From NCBI GenBank assembly GCA_964355795.1, contig CAYHEQ010000030.1, positions 1-11,831 on the forward strand: a stretch of DNA of 11,831 nucleotides. The letters are read 5' to 3'. The number at the start of each line of letters is the position of its first letter. Within the stretch, counting starts at the first letter, position 1. This DNA is from CAYHEQ01 sp964355795 (GTDB lineage Bacteria; Patescibacteriota; JACPGU01). Made by a program: the position numbers and the translations under genes. Under the pieces are notes generated by a model that did not search any database, was not told the DNA's origin, and saw only the letters and a program-made list of their open reading frames with translations. This document shows, in pieces, positions 11,416 through 11,831 of this stretch.

Positions 11416-11831
11416 ATTGGCAAAAGCGTAAAAAATATATTATGGCCATTGGCGCCATTTTTTTGGTTGGTCTGATTAGTATTTCTGTCAGTCGCGCCGA
11501 CAATCTACCCAAGGGAAAGAGTATCTTGGATCGGCCAGAAAAGACCATAGTTTTGAATGAGGAGAGGGTCATCATCCCGCAATTGGTAGGAGAGGAAAAA
11601 TTAAAAATTGGCGCGGTAGAATATCTGGCCTTGGATAGCGCGACCTTGTCTGTCTTGGAGGGGAAAAATTATGATAAAAAAAGGCCTATCGCGAGCCTGA
11701 CGAAATTAATGACCGCCGTAGTAGCTCTGGAAAATGCGGAAATTGACGAAATAGTGACTATCAAAGGCAATTACGATAGCCTCCCTCCAGCCAAAATGGG
11801 GCTTTATTGGGGAGAAAAAATCTCTCTGGAA
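11370..11831 (+). CDS. D-alanyl-D-alanine carboxypeptidase, N-terminal part
   Basis: This is a peptidase S11 (DacA-type) enzyme that removes the terminal D-Ala from peptidoglycan stem peptides. The window ends after 154 codons. A very basic cytoplasmic start (residues 3-22) precedes one membrane anchor (~23-41), placing the catalytic domain outside. The catalytic SLTK (Ser109, Lys112) sits in the expected helix start, preceded by EYLALDSAT and followed by LMTAVVAL. The SxN and KTG motifs would lie beyond the window. The ATG at 11370 overlaps rluB by 46 bp and has GGGAG (11358-11362) 7 nt before it; an internal ATG at 11442 would give a start directly at the membrane segment. Overlap and direction indicate co-transcription with rluB. 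Confidence 0.88.
   Translation, partial: MAKTKHKRARKVAKIDWQKRKKYIMAIGAIFLVGLISISVSRADNLPKGKSILDRPEKTIVLNEERVIIPQLVGEEKLKIGAVEYLALDSATLSVLEGKNYDKKRPIASLTKLMTAVVALENAEIDEIVTIKGNYDSLPPAKMGLYWGEKISLE

Noticed and set aside
1..11831. CRISPR array, tRNA genes, insertion sequence transposase
   Set aside because: No evenly spaced direct repeats, cloverleaf sequences or transposase motifs were found.

Overview
The window looks like part of a Candidate Phyla Radiation (Patescibacteria, probably Parcubacteria-like) chromosome. This is inferred from several features: a PheS with the CPR-style four-cysteine insert, a DUF5652-type two-helix membrane protein, a minimal AspRS, weak or absent Shine-Dalgarno sites at most starts, and many short repeat families, some lying inside conserved genes. 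I could not run a database search, so the assignment rests on recognised protein motifs.

Bases 1-1010 hold no convincing large gene. They are GC-rich and unusually full of self-complementary segments: a 13-bp helix closing about 110 nt, hairpins with GUAA and UUCG tetraloops, nested stems, and a textbook intrinsic terminator at the end. I read this as a large structured RNA of unknown class, roughly 0.5-0.9 kb. A small ORF at 326-487 with GC-rich third positions is the competing or additional interpretation.

Bases 1041-6750 carry a plus-strand cluster: a four-helix membrane protein flanked by inverted ATTCGTA-type repeats, pheS, a membrane-anchored unknown protein, pheT, and a SpoIIE/PP2C-type phosphatase whose start overlaps the pheT stop. 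pheS and pheT encode the two subunits of phenylalanyl-tRNA synthetase. Both contain short repeats inserted in frame: two tandem-repeat patches in pheS and four patches in pheT, including two related perfect palindromes of 30 and 26 bp read in the same frame.

Bases 6751-8461 hold a promoter, a leader, and aspS, bracketed by related GAGGTTC-type palindromes. The AspRS has bacterial signature motifs but lacks the bacterial GAD insertion domain. Bases 8472-9455 hold a promoter, the DUF5652-like protein, a zinc-ribbon protein of the NMD3/BCAM0308-like type, and a strong terminator.

Bases 9459-10618 carry two minus-strand genes: an uncharacterised protein with faint nuclease-like features, then a small cysteine-rich protein with its own promoter. 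A short divergent region with two -10 boxes separates them from a plus-strand pair: a 23S rRNA pseudouridine synthase of the RluB/RsuA family, apparently on a leaderless transcript and again carrying a repeat patch, and a D-alanyl-D-alanine carboxypeptidase cut off by the window end. The window is mainly translation machinery plus envelope and unknown small proteins. Its distinctive features are the repeat invasion of essential genes and the large putative RNA.
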